A stretch of DNA of 64,000 bases from Luteimonas aestuarii. Lineage in GTDB: Bacteria > Pseudomonadota > Gammaproteobacteria > Xanthomonadales > Xanthomonadaceae. Of this stretch, positions 8,004-16,363 are shown piece after piece. The notes below the pieces were generated by a model that made no database searches, was not told where the DNA came from, and was given only the letters and a program-made list of their open reading frames with translations. The stretch is taken from NCBI RefSeq assembly GCF_004357985.1, contig NZ_SMTF01000003.1, forward strand, positions 186,001-250,000. The letters run 5' to 3'. The position numbers and the translations under genes were made by a program. Position 1 is the first letter of the stretch; every line of letters starts with the position of its first letter.

Positions 8004-10742
8004 TCAGCCGGCCACCACGTTGACGATCTTGCCCGGCACCACGATCACCTTGCGCACCGACAGGCCGGCCAGGAAGGCCTGCACGTTCGGCTCGGCCAGG
8101 GCCGCGGCCTCGATGGCCTCGCGCGGCAGGTCGACGGCAACCTCGATCGTGCCGCGCAGCTTGCCGTTGACCTGCACCGCCAGGGTCACCGCATCGCGCA
8201 CCAGTGCGTCCGTGTCGGCCTGCGGGAACGGCACGTCCTCCAGCAGCGTCTCGGCGTGGCCCAGTACTTGCCACAGCGCGTGGCTGGCGTGCGGGGTGAT
8301 CGGGTTGAGCAGCAGCACGATCGCCGAGAAGGCTTCCTGACGCAGCGCCACCCCGTTGGCGGAAGCATCATCGGACTTCGCCAGCGCATTCAGCAGCTCC
8401 ATCACCGACGCGATCGCGGTGTTGAAACTGTGGCGGCGGCCGTAATCGTCGCCGACCTTCTGGATGGTCTCGTGCAGCTGCCGGCGCAGCGCCTTTTGCG
8501 CCGCCGTCGCCGATGCCGGATCGAACGCACCCACCACCGACCCGGACTCGACATGCTTCTGCACCTGCGCCCACAGCCGGCGCAGGAACCGCGCCATGCC
8601 TTCCACGCCGGCCTCGTTCCACTCCAGCGACTGGTCGGGCGGCGAGGCGAACATCGAGAACAGGCGCACGGTATCGGCGCCGTACTTGTCGATCATCGAC
8701 TGGGGGTCGACGCCATTGTTCTTCGACTTCGACATCTTCTCGACGCCGCCGATCCGCACCGGCTGGCCATCGGTGCGCAGCGCGGCGCCGGTCACGCGGC
8801 CCTTGTCGTCGCGCACCACGTCCACGTCGGCGGGGTTGAACCATTCCTTGCCGCCGTTGGCCTGTTCGCGATAATAGGTGTCGGCGATCACCATGCCCTG
8901 CGTGAGCAGGCGCGTCGCCGGCTCGTCGCTGTCCACCAGGCCTTCGTCGCGCAGCAGCTTGTGGTAGAAGCGGAAGTACAGCAGGTGCAGGATCGCATGT
9001 TCGATGCCCCCGATGTACTGGTCCACCGGCGTCCAGTACTTCGCACGGTCGTCGACCATGTCGGCCGCGCCCGGCGAGGTGTAGCGCGCGTAGTACCAGC
9101 TCGACTCCATGAAGGTGTCGAAGGTGTCGGTCTCGCGTTCGGCCGGCTTGCCGCACTGCGGGCAGGTGGTCTTGCGCCATTCGGGGTCGGCCTTGATCGG
9201 CGACTGCACGCCGCTGAACGCGACGTCCTCCGGCAACACCACCGGCAACTGGTCTTCCGGCACCGGCACTGCGCCGCAATCGTCGCAGTAGATGACCGGG
9301 ATCGGGCAACCCCAGTAGCGCTGGCGGCTCACGCCCCAGTCGCGCAGCCGGAAGTTGACCTTGCGGCTGCCGACACCGTCCGCCTCGAAGCGCGCGGCGA
9401 GCGCATCGAATGCGCGATCGAAGTCGTAGCCGCTGTACTCACCGGAATTGATCAGGAACCCGCGCTCGGTGAACGCGCCCTGCTGCTCGATGCCGTCGAG
9501 ATACGCGCGTACCACCGCGACCGCCGCAGCGGTGTCGTAGGCATCCACCGAACCGCCGGCGAGCGCTGCCTGGAACGGGTCGGCATCGTGCGCTACGTCG
9601 CCGGCCACTTCCTTCAGCGCGTCACGCACTGCGGCCGGCACCACCACCGGGCGCACCGGCAGCCCGTAGGCCTTGGCGAACTCCCAGTCGCGCTGGTCGT
9701 GTGCCGGCACCGCCATCACCGCACCCGTGCCATAGCCCATCAGCACGAAGTTGGCGACATAGATCGGCACGTCTTCGCCCGTGACCGGATGGATCGCCCA
9801 CAGGCCGGTGGCCATGCCGCGCTTGTCCTGTGTTTCCAGCTCGGCTTCGGACACGCCGCCCTGCTTGAGGTCGGCGAGGAAGGCGGCCAGTTCGGGATTC
9901 GATTCGGCGGCCTTGAGCGCCAGCGGGTGTTCGCCCGCGATACTGATGAAGGTCACGCCCATCAGCGTGTCGGGGCGCGTGGTGTAGACCGACAACGGCG
10001 CATCTTCGCCGTCGACCTTGAACGAAAATTCCAGGCCCTCGCTGCGACCGATCCAGTTGCGCTGCATGGTGCGCACCGATTCCGGCCAGCCGTCCAACGT
10101 GTCCAGGCCGTCCAGCAGCTCCTGCGCGTAATCGGTGATCTTCAGGAACCACTGCGGAATCTCGCGCTTCTCCACCACCGCGCCACTGCGCCAGCCGCGC
10201 CCGTCGATCACCTGTTCGTTGGCCAGCACCGTCTGGTCCACCGGATCCCAGTTGACCACCGAGTTGCGCCGGTAGGCCAGGCCCCTTTTCATCAGGCGCG
10301 TGAACATGCGCTGCTCGTGCACGTAGTAGTCAGGCGAGCAGGTTGCGAACTCACGGCTCCAGTCGATCGCGTAACCCAGCGACTTCAGCTGCGCGCGCAT
10401 GTGGTCGATGTTGGCGTAGGTCCACTTCGCCGGCGCGGTGTTGTTCCTGATCGCGGCGTTCTCGGCGGGCAGGCCGAACGCGTCCCAGCCCATCGGCTGC
10501 AGCACGTTCCTGCCGGTCATGCGCTGGTAGCGGCTGATCACGTCGCCGATGGTGTAGTTGCGCACGTGGCCCATGTGCAGCGCACCGGACGGGTACGGCA
10601 ACATCGACAGGCAGAAGAACTTCGGCTTGTCCGGCTGCTCGGCCACCTCGAAGGCGCGGGTCGCATCCCAGAAGCGCTGCGCAGCGGCTTCGACGGGGGC
10701 GGGCTGGTAGGCGGGCTCGGGGCTGGCAGGCGATGCGGACAC
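8004..10742 (-). CDS. leuS: Leucyl-tRNA synthetase
   Basis: 912 residues, class I synthetase charging tRNA-Leu with leucine. HIGH-type motif HMGH is at residues 56-59 and KMSKS at 669-673. The CP1 editing domain, which removes mischarged norvaline or isoleucine, is present ([20 protein letters not shown] and the [10 protein letters not shown] segment). The start is a GTG at 10740-10742 with the sequence [20 protein letters not shown]. It begins the minus-strand block leuS-lptE-holA-nadD, divergent from the amidohydrolase gene at 10856. Confidence 0.97.
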   Translation of the reverse strand: MSASPASPEPAYQPAPVEAAAQRFWDATRAFEVAEQPDKPKFFCLSMLPYPSGALHMGHVRNYTIGDVISRYQRMTGRNVLQPMGWDAFGLPAENAAIRNNTAPAKWTYANIDHMRAQLKSLGYAIDWSREFATCSPDYYVHEQRMFTRLMKRGLAYRRNSVVNWDPVDQTVLANEQVIDGRGWRSGAVVEKREIPQWFLKITDYAQELLDGLDTLDGWPESVRTMQRNWIGRSEGLEFSFKVDGEDAPLSVYTTRPDTLMGVTFISIAGEHPLALKAAESNPELAAFLADLKQGGVSEAELETQDKRGMATGLWAIHPVTGEDVPIYVANFVLMGYGTGAVMAVPAHDQRDWEFAKAYGLPVRPVVVPAAVRDALKEVAGDVAHDADPFQAALAGGSVDAYDTAAAVAVVRAYLDGIEQQGAFTERGFLINSGEYSGYDFDRAFDALAARFEADGVGSRKVNFRLRDWGVSRQRYWGCPIPVIYCDDCGAVPVPEDQLPVVLPEDVAFSGVQSPIKADPEWRKTTCPQCGKPAERETDTFDTFMESSWYYARYTSPGAADMVDDRAKYWTPVDQYIGGIEHAILHLLYFRFYHKLLRDEGLVDSDEPATRLLTQGMVIADTYYREQANGGKEWFNPADVDVVRDDKGRVTGAALRTDGQPVRIGGVEKMSKSKNNGVDPQSMIDKYGADTVRLFSMFASPPDQSLEWNEAGVEGMARFLRRLWAQVQKHVESGSVVGAFDPASATAAQKALRRQLHETIQKVGDDYGRRHSFNTAIASVMELLNALAKSDDASANGVALRQEAFSAIVLLLNPITPHASHALWQVLGHAETLLEDVPFPQADTDALVRDAVTLAVQVNGKLRGTIEVAVDLPREAIEAAALAEPNVQAFLAGLSVRKVIVVPGKIVNVVAG

Positions 10743-10811
10743 GGGACGTCTTGGGCGAAAGGAAGACCGGGAAGCCTACCGCAGCGCACCATCGCCCGCC
10801 ATGCGAGGGCC

Positions 10812-10817
10812 TATGAT
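10812..10817 (+). promoter_or_regulatory. Candidate -10 box for the amidohydrolase gene
   Basis: TATGAT lies 38 nt before the ATG at 10856, in the divergent leuS/amidohydrolase gap. No good -35 is visible at the right distance. Confidence 0.35.
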
Positions 10818-10855
10818 GCCGCCTCGAATCCCCGGGGTACCGAAGGAATCCGCCG

Positions 10856-12148
10856 ATGCGCCGCACCGCCGCCTGCCTGCTGCTGTCCACCACCCTGCCC
10901 GCCTTCGCCGCCGACCCGGTCGCCCTCCACTGCGAGCGCCTGTTCGATGCCCGCAGCGGTCGCGTGCTGGGCGAGCACACCGTCGTGGTCGAGGACGGAC
11001 GCATCCGTTCGGTCCAGCCCGGTCGCGCCCGACTGCCCGACGGCACCCGGTCGATCGTGCTCGCTGGCCGCACCTGCCTGCCCGGCTGGACCGACCTGCA
11101 CGTGCACCTGGGCTCGCAATCCAGTCCGGCGAGCTATTCGGAGGGCTTCCGGCTGGACCCGGTCGACTACGCCTTCCGCGCCGTCGGTTATGCCGAAAAG
11201 ACCCTGATGGCGGGCTTCACCACCGTCCGCGACCTGGGGGGCGAAGTCACGCCGCACCTGCGCGACGCAATCAACCAGGGGCTGGTCGACGGCCCCCGTA
11301 TCTTCGCCGCCGGCAAGTCCATCGCCACCACCGGCGGCCATGCCGATCCCACCAACGGCTACAACTCGATGCTGTCGCACCTGATGGGCCCGCCCGGACC
11401 CACCGAGGGCGTGATCAATTCCGTCGACGACGCGCGCCAGGCCGTGCGCCAGCGCTACAAGGACGGCAGCGACGTGATCAAGATCACCGCCACCGGCGGC
11501 GTGCTCAGCTACGCGCGTTCCGGCGACGCGCCACAGTTCACCGAGGACGAGATCAAGGCCGTGGTCGACACCGCGCGCGACTACGGTTACGCCGTGGCTG
11601 CGCATGCCCACGGCACCGAGGGCATGAAGCGCGCCGTGGTGGCCGGGGTGACCAGCATCGAGCACGGCACCCACATGACCGACGAGGTGATGCGGCTGAT
11701 GCGCCAGCACGGCACCTGGTACGTGCCGACCATCTACGCCGGTCGTTTCGTCGCCGACAAGGCGAAGGAACCGGGCTACTTCCCCGAGATCGTGCGGCCC
11801 AAGGCCGCGACCATCGGCGCGCAGATCCAGGACACCGCCGCACGCGCCTACCGCGGTGGCGTGAAGATCGCCTTCGGCACCGACCAGGGCGTCGGCCCGC
11901 ACGGCGACAACGCGCGCGAGTTCATCTACATGGTGGAGGCCGGGATTCCGCCGGCGTATGCCCTGCAAGCGGCCACCGTGCACGCGGCCACGGTGCTGGG
12001 CGTGGACGACCAGGGCGTGATCGAGGCCGGCAAGCGCGCCGACATCATCGCCCTGCCCGGCGACCCGGTGGCGGACATCACTGCGGTGATGAACGTCGAC
12101 TTCGTGATGAAGGACGGCAAGGTCTATCGCCGGCCGGAGGCGGAATGA
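10856..12148 (+). CDS. Exported metal-dependent amidohydrolase
   Basis: 430 residues with an N-terminal signal peptide (MRRTAACLLLSTTLPAFAAD), so it works in the periplasm or outside. It belongs to the amidohydrolase superfamily, in the imidazolonepropionase-like/Xaa-Pro dipeptidase-like group: metal-binding HVHLG after LPGWTDL, GFTTVRDLGG, DVIKITATGG (probable bridging Lys), AAHAHGTEG, SIEHGTHM and FGTDQG, followed by AGKRADIIALPGDP, which rebuilds the small beta-sandwich. Relatives hydrolyse C-terminal dipeptide-like bonds, but the substrate here cannot be read from sequence. Its TGA overlaps the ATG of the SemiSWEET gene (ATGA), so the two are translated together. Confidence 0.85.
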   Translation: MRRTAACLLLSTTLPAFAADPVALHCERLFDARSGRVLGEHTVVVEDGRIRSVQPGRARLPDGTRSIVLAGRTCLPGWTDLHVHLGSQSSPASYSEGFRLDPVDYAFRAVGYAEKTLMAGFTTVRDLGGEVTPHLRDAINQGLVDGPRIFAAGKSIATTGGHADPTNGYNSMLSHLMGPPGPTEGVINSVDDARQAVRQRYKDGSDVIKITATGGVLSYARSGDAPQFTEDEIKAVVDTARDYGYAVAAHAHGTEGMKRAVVAGVTSIEHGTHMTDEVMRLMRQHGTWYVPTIYAGRFVADKAKEPGYFPEIVRPKAATIGAQIQDTAARAYRGGVKIAFGTDQGVGPHGDNAREFIYMVEAGIPPAYALQAATVHAATVLGVDDQGVIEAGKRADIIALPGDPVADITAVMNVDFVMKDGKVYRRPEAE

Positions 12149-12396
12149 ACCTGGAGTGGATGGGCTACGCCGCGGCGACGCTGACGACGCTGGCGTTCGT
12201 GCCGCAGGCGGTGAAGACCATCCGCACGCGCGACACCCGCGGCATCTCGCTGGGCATGTACGTCGTGTTCACCCTGGGCATCGTGTGCTGGTTCGGCTAC
12301 GGCATCGCGCTGGATTCGTGGCCGATGATCATCGCCAACGCGATCACGTTCGTGCTGGCGGCGGTGATCCTGGGATTGAAGCTTCGGCACGGTTGA
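12145..12396 (+). CDS. SemiSWEET (MtN3/PQ-loop) transporter
   Basis: 83 residues with three membrane segments, the size of bacterial SemiSWEETs, which dimerise to pass sugars along their gradient. The PQ-loop motif VPQAVKTIRTRDTRGIS is at about residues 19-35. The ATG at 12145 overlaps the stop of the amidohydrolase by 4 nt; coupling suggests that the pair handles a common substrate, which is inference. Some members are annotated for other small solutes, so sugar transport is likely but not proven here. Confidence 0.88.
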   Translation: MNLEWMGYAAATLTTLAFVPQAVKTIRTRDTRGISLGMYVVFTLGIVCWFGYGIALDSWPMIIANAITFVLAAVILGLKLRHG

Positions 12397-12432
12397 CCGC
12401 GCGCAGCGCTCGACGCGAGCTTGCCTTCAGTC

Positions 12433-12454
12433 CAACAATCCGGAGCGATTGTTG
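12433..12454. repeat. Small hairpin after the SemiSWEET gene
   Basis: CAACAATC (12433-12440) and GATTGTTG (12447-12454) form an 8-bp stem. It lies 37 nt after the SemiSWEET stop and may end that transcript. A second hairpin-like stretch (CCGCGA / TCGCGG) follows near 12463-12478. Confidence 0.4.
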
Positions 12455-12610
12455 CGACATGCCCGCGAAGGCTCGCGGCTGGCCGGGGGCATCCATGAGA
12501 TAGAGCAGATTGCACCATCGGACCAACGGAAACTCCTGGATTCGGCAAACGAGCTCCGAAAGCTACTTCCCGGCGATATCCGGAACAACAAGCGTGGCGC
12601 TCTTTCCTCA

Positions 12611-12885
12611 CGTCCAGCAACAATGTTGCTGGAAGACCCGGAGGGCGGCTGGCACGGATGCCAGCCGTTTTTCGACAGGACACGGATGTCCTGTCGAAAA
12701 ATCCCGTCGAATACAACCTGAGACGTGAGCTCCGTCGGGGAAAGGCATTTCTTTGGTTACTTTCTTGACCGGCTTCGCCGTTCGCTTCGCAGTGTGCAAG
12801 CAAAGAAAGTAACCCGCCCGCCTGCGGGCGGAACGCTCTTGCCTTTACCGGCTTCGCCGTTAGCTTCGCAGTGGACCAGCAAGGA
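12611..12885 (+). repeat. Multi-hairpin dispersed element, copy 1
   Basis: Non-coding 275-bp unit made of successive hairpins: CCAGCAAC/GTTGCTGG (12614-12632), CGGCTGGCA/TGCCAGCCG (12646-12667), a perfect 15-bp stem with CGGA loop (12668-12701), a long-range 12-bp pair GGTTACTTTCTT/AAGAAAGTAACC (12755-12766 with 12803-12814), and CCGCCCG/CGGGCGG (12814-12831), then a partial repeat of the CGGCTTCGCCGTT module (12847-12885). Related copies lie at 30093-30375 and 52026-52290 in the opposite orientation. It fills most of the 12397-12976 gap, which contains no credible gene. Confidence 0.85.
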
Positions 12886-12976
12886 CCTCGCCGGAAGCCG
12901 GCAACCTTTGATATGGCACAGATGCGGGTGTTCGTTCCGTGCCACCAGGATCTGTTAGCCCTCGACTGATACACAC

Positions 12977-13549
12977 TTAACGCCGCTCGCACCACGCCGC
13001 GTAAACGAACCACCCAAACCACACGGAGAACGCGACCCGCTGCGCGATGCCAGCGGGCATCCACTCGCGTCCGAACAACGTGATCAAGAGCACCAGCAGC
13101 ACTGCGCCCACCGCGACCAGATGCTCCACCAGGCTGGCGCGGGCGTAGAGCACTGCGCCGGTGGCGAATGCGATCCACCACACCGTCCACGCCGTGGCAT
13201 GCAGGCTGCTGGTGCCGGCGTCGATGTCCTCCGGATCGAGTGGCAACAGTCCCTGCGCCGCGAAAGCCATGGCCGACAGCATCAACAGCGTGGCACCGAT
13301 CCGCGGCTGCCAACGCGTTTGCACCGGCAATGCGGCGCGCAACCGGCCACCCCCCAGCACCAGCAACAGGCCTGGCAACACGAACACCATGCCGTTGAAC
13401 AGCGCCGCGCCGGGCACGCCGCGCATGCCCGCGAACGCCACGGGGTGTGCAGCGTGCGAGAACGGCGCCCATTGCGCACCGATGGCGAACAGCGAACAGA
13501 GGAACACCAGCCCTGCCAGGATGGCGAGACGGAACGTCGTGCGATTCAT
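12977..13549 (-). CDS. DUF998-like integral membrane protein
   Basis: 190 residues, largely hydrophobic, with about six membrane segments (for example LAILAGLVFLCSLFAIGAQ and VEHLVAVGAVLLVLLITLFG). Layout and the FSHAAHPVAFAG... WFGWFVYAAW pattern resemble DUF998 proteins, whose function is unknown. ATG 13549, with GGAGG upstream, overlaps the stop of the regulator gene by 4 nt (ATGA). It is the last gene of a four-gene, fully overlapping minus-strand operon, and its 3' side borders repeat copy 1. Confidence 0.75.
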   Translation of the reverse strand: MNRTTFRLAILAGLVFLCSLFAIGAQWAPFSHAAHPVAFAGMRGVPGAALFNGMVFVLPGLLLVLGGGRLRAALPVQTRWQPRIGATLLMLSAMAFAAQGLLPLDPEDIDAGTSSLHATAWTVWWIAFATGAVLYARASLVEHLVAVGAVLLVLLITLFGREWMPAGIAQRVAFSVWFGWFVYAAWCERR

Positions 13550-13761
13550 GCGTCCTCCCATCGAAACACCTCTTCCACGCCCACGCCGAATGCGCGCGCG
13601 ATGCGGAACGCCAGTTCCAGCGAGGGCGCATAGCGCCCCGCCTCCAGCGCGATGATCGTCTGCCGCGTGACCTGGCAGGCGTCCGCCAGCTGTTGCTGCG
13701 TCATCTCGCCGCGCTCGAAACGCAGGCGACGGATGTCGTTGGACAGCGGCGTGCCGGTCAC
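13546..13761 (-). CDS. Cro/C1-type helix-turn-helix regulator
   Basis: 71 residues, nearly all one HTH_3 domain: MTQQQLADACQVTRQTIIAL is the helix-turn-helix, and the C-terminus (ARAFGVGVEEVFRWED) is typical of the small YozG-like regulators that accompany membrane-protein genes. The GTG start at 13759-13761 overlaps the upstream stop by 4 nt (GTGA) and its own stop overlaps the DUF998 gene by 4 nt. Likely autoregulates the operon through the palindromes at 14852-14904; that link is inference. Confidence 0.88.
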   Translation of the reverse strand: MTGTPLSNDIRRLRFERGEMTQQQLADACQVTRQTIIALEAGRYAPSLELAFRIARAFGVGVEEVFRWEDA

Positions 13762-14201
13762 CGGCGCTCCCGCACATAGGCATGCGCCACCACGACATGG
13801 CCCACAAGGTTCGCCGCGATCAGCGCCAGCAACAGTACGCCCGGCAAGCGCAACGCCACCTCGAGCAGCGGCCCGCGCATTGCCGGGATCGCCAGAGCGA
13901 GAGCCAGCGCGACGATACCGATGCTGGCCGTCACTCGAAACGCCCGATCGCCGCGCGAAGCGATCGCGGAGTCGCGCTCGTCCTCCATGGCCTCGTTGCG
14001 TCGCTGTTGGTCATGCATTGCGCGTCGCCGGAACCAGTGGGACAGAAACAAGACCAGAAGCACCGCGATGAACGAGAACAGGGAACCCTGCTTCACGACC
14101 GCGATCGCGCAGAAGGCGCCGAGGCCTGCAAGGCCCCAGGTCGAATTCAGGGCAAAGCGTTCGCCGAACCCCGGCGCAATGGCATCACGCATTCCACTCA
14201 T
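13758..14201 (-). CDS. Small membrane protein of the HTH-linked operon
   Basis: 147 residues with four predicted membrane segments (LAGLGAFCAIAVV, FSFIAVLLVLFLS, IGIVALALALAIP, VLLLALIAANLVGHVVVAH). Between the second and third is a cytoplasmic DERDSAIASRGDRAF loop resembling the DER-motif loop of DUF2178-like proteins and of its upstream neighbour, so the two may be diverged paralogues. The ATG at 14201 overlaps the upstream stop (ATGA) and is preceded by GGAGGAA. No known function. Confidence 0.75.
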   Translation of the reverse strand: MSGMRDAIAPGFGERFALNSTWGLAGLGAFCAIAVVKQGSLFSFIAVLLVLFLSHWFRRRAMHDQQRRNEAMEDERDSAIASRGDRAFRVTASIGIVALALALAIPAMRGPLLEVALRLPGVLLLALIAANLVGHVVVAHAYVRERR

Positions 14202-14830
14202 GCCGCGTTCCTCCGTCGATCCCACGCGTACATCCACGCCATCGCCGCGTGCTCCACCAGCCAACCCCACAGCAGTGCGAACACCAGCAGGTTGGCGATC
14301 ATCGCGTGCGTGGCCCACTGCAGCCGCTCGGCGGGCGAGAACCCGAACAGCACGGCCAGGCCAATCACCACGAACACCATCGCCGTGCGCCCCCAGTCGC
14401 CGGCCTGCGCCTCGATCCGCCGGTCGCGCTCGTCGGCCTGCACGCGCCCGGCCCAGCGCGACGCCACCACCTGCGACAGCACGATCCAGGCCACCAGCAG
14501 CAGCACGAGGTTGCGCGCGACGTCACGCGGCACCGGCGCATCGAAGACGTCCCCTCCCGCCACGCCATGCAGGCGGGTCGCGAAATAAAGGGTGGCCGCC
14601 ACCATGAACCCCAGCCCGATCCACGCCTTCCATTCGCCCGGCGATACACCGCGCTCGAACTCGCCCTGCGGCACCGAGGACAACCGGTGCAACGCGCCCC
14701 ACGTGGTGGCAACCAGCAGGGTCATGCCGATTGCGCCGGGATCGATGCCGAACACGCGGCCACTCCCCATCAGCAGCCACAGCGAAAGCCCTGCCAGCAC
14801 CAGCAGGCCAATCCACGCGAGTCGTCCCAT
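14198..14830 (-). CDS. Membrane protein, first gene of the HTH-linked operon
   Basis: 210 residues with about six membrane segments (LAWIGLLVLAGLSLWLLMG at the start, LVLLLVAWIVLSQVV, MVFVVIGLAVLFGF, MIANLLVFALLWGWLV). It carries ADERDRRIEAQAGDWGR, the same DER-type loop as the next gene. ATG 14830 follows GGAGA. The gene leads the operon and faces the cnoX promoter across a gap with two palindromes. I do not recognise a characterised family beyond this resemblance. Confidence 0.75.
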   Translation of the reverse strand: MGRLAWIGLLVLAGLSLWLLMGSGRVFGIDPGAIGMTLLVATTWGALHRLSSVPQGEFERGVSPGEWKAWIGLGFMVAATLYFATRLHGVAGGDVFDAPVPRDVARNLVLLLVAWIVLSQVVASRWAGRVQADERDRRIEAQAGDWGRTAMVFVVIGLAVLFGFSPAERLQWATHAMIANLLVFALLWGWLVEHAAMAWMYAWDRRRNAA

Positions 14831-14851
14831 GATGTCGTCTCCACCAGACTT

Positions 14852-14904
14852 TATGTAAGTTATTTTTTACATAGCGCCATTTCCATGTCAAGTATTTTTG
14901 ACAT
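14852..14904. promoter_or_regulatory. Two palindromes in the divergent operon/cnoX promoter region
   Basis: TATGTAA (14852-14858) and TTACATA (14867-14873) form one inverted repeat, ATGTCAA (14885-14891) and TTGACAT (14898-14904) another. The half-sites are related. They lie just upstream of the minus-strand operon that encodes a Cro/C1-type regulator, the natural place for its operators. On the minus strand TTGACA here could also serve as a -35. Confidence 0.5.
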
Positions 14905-14963
14905 CGGCTTGGAATCCGGCGGCCCCGCCGCCATCCTCCCGGTCCCCCGCCGCAGGAATGCCC

Positions 14964-15833
14964 ATGCCCACCGATCTCCAGACGCTCCACGTCTTCGATG
15001 CCACCACCGCCGGCTTCGAGGCCGACGTGCTGCAGAAGTCGATGGAGGTGCCCGTGCTGGTGGACTTCTGGGCCGAGTGGTGCGGCCCGTGCAAGACCCT
15101 CGGCCCGATCCTCGAGAAGCTGGCCGCCGACTTCCACGGCGGCTTCCTGCTGGCGAAGGTGGATACCGAAGCCGAGCCGCAGATCGCAGGCGCCTTCCAG
15201 ATCCGCTCCATCCCCACCGTGTTCCTGGTCAAGGGCGGGCAGATCGTCGACGGCTTCCAGGGCGCGCTGCCCGAAGGCCAGGTGCGTGAGTTCCTCAAGC
15301 ACCACGGCATCGAGCCCGCGACGCCGGCCGAGGCAACCCCTGCCGAAGCCGACGCGCCCGCCGATCCGCACGCCGACGTGCAGCGCCTGCGTGGCGGCAT
15401 CGAGGCCGAACCCGACAAGGCCGAACTCAAGCTCGACCTCGCCCTGGCCTTGCTGCAGACCGGCGCCGCGCAGGAGGCCGAAACCCTGCTCGAGGCATTG
15501 CCGGCCAACCTGGCCACCGACGATCGTGCGCTGAAGGCACGCGCGCGCCTCGGCTTCGCCGCCCTGCTCAAGGACGCGCCCGCGCCGGAAACGCTGGAGG
15601 CCGCCATCGCGGCCAACGCCGACGACCTGCGCGCACGCCACCTGCTGGGCGCACACCACGTGGTGGACGGTCGCAACGAGGCGGCGCTGGCCCAGTTCCT
15701 GGAGATGCTGCGCATCGACCGTGATTTCGAGGACGGGCTGCCGCGCAAGGCGCTGATCGATGCATTCCGCGTGATCGACGACGCGGCGCTGGTCGGCCAG
15801 TACCGCCGGAAGATGTCGGCGCTGCTGTTCTGA
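14964..15833 (+). CDS. cnoX: Thioredoxin-TPR co-chaperone CnoX (YbbN)
   Basis: 289 residues. An N-terminal thioredoxin domain with intact active site WCGPC (in FWAEWCGPCKTLGPIL) is followed, after a proline/alanine linker, by a TPR-like domain (about residues 120-289, LDLALALLQTGAAQEAETLL). CnoX protects substrates from oxidation and delivers them to GroEL; E. coli CnoX lacks the second Cys, while the CGPC form has reductase activity. ATG 14964 was chosen because AGGA at 14954-14957 is at the right distance; the ATG at 14958 is too close. The DUF4442 gene follows 17 nt after its stop. Confidence 0.9.
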   Translation: MPTDLQTLHVFDATTAGFEADVLQKSMEVPVLVDFWAEWCGPCKTLGPILEKLAADFHGGFLLAKVDTEAEPQIAGAFQIRSIPTVFLVKGGQIVDGFQGALPEGQVREFLKHHGIEPATPAEATPAEADAPADPHADVQRLRGGIEAEPDKAELKLDLALALLQTGAAQEAETLLEALPANLATDDRALKARARLGFAALLKDAPAPETLEAAIAANADDLRARHLLGAHHVVDGRNEAALAQFLEMLRIDRDFEDGLPRKALIDAFRVIDDAALVGQYRRKMSALLF

Positions 15834-15850
15834 CCTGCCCGGCCTGACGC

Positions 15851-16363
15851 ATGTCGCCCGCCACCCTGCGCTGGGTCTTCAACCTCTGGCCGCCGTTCGC
15901 GGCCGGCGGGATCCACGTCACCCACCTGTCGGAGGACTGGCGGCATGCGCGCGTGGAACTGCGGATGCGCCCCTGGAACCGCAACTACGTGGGCACGCAC
16001 TTCGGCGGCAGCCTGTTCGCGATGACCGACCCGTTCTGGATGATCCTGGTGAAGGAACGCCTGGGCCGCGACTACATCGTCTGGGACAAGGCCGCGCACA
16101 TCGACTTCATGAAACCCGGCAAGGGCACGGTGGTCGCGACGTTCGACCTTGATGACGGCGTCGTCGACAGCCTTCGTACCCAGGCCGATGCCGGCGACAA
16201 GGTGCTGCGCTGGTTCGAGACCGACGTCACCGACGCCGGCGGCGACGTCGTCGCACGCCTGCGCAAGCAGGTGTACGTGCGGCGCAAGCGCCCGCGAGCA
16301 AGCACGGCTCAGTCCGCGACGGACGGAGCGACAACGTCATCGGGCAAGGGCACTTCCCAGTAA
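15851..16363 (+). CDS. DUF4442 hotdog-fold protein
   Basis: 170 residues. The first ~145 form a DUF4442 domain, a hotdog-fold family related to thioesterases (WNRNYVGTHFGGSLFAMTDPFWM, then DYIVWDKAAHIDFMKPGKGTV). The last ~25 residues are a basic, Ser/Thr-rich tail that overlaps the 3' end of the converging gene by 55 nt, so the tail may be a recent extension. It is close behind cnoX and probably cotranscribed. Substrate unknown. Confidence 0.82.
   Translation: MSPATLRWVFNLWPPFAAGGIHVTHLSEDWRHARVELRMRPWNRNYVGTHFGGSLFAMTDPFWMILVKERLGRDYIVWDKAAHIDFMKPGKGTVVATFDLDDGVVDSLRTQADAGDKVLRWFETDVTDAGGDVVARLRKQVYVRRKRPRASTAQSATDGATTSSGKGTSQ

Noticed and set aside
7593-11207. 1200-codon plus-strand open frame
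   Set aside because: Antisense to lptE and leuS, His/Arg-rich translation, no domains. It is a by-product of GC-rich codon structure.
12344-12958. Several short open frames in repeat copy 1, with similar peptides in copies 2 and 3
   Set aside because: The similarity comes from the DNA repeat. Frames run in both directions through hairpins and have no consistent start or ribosome site.
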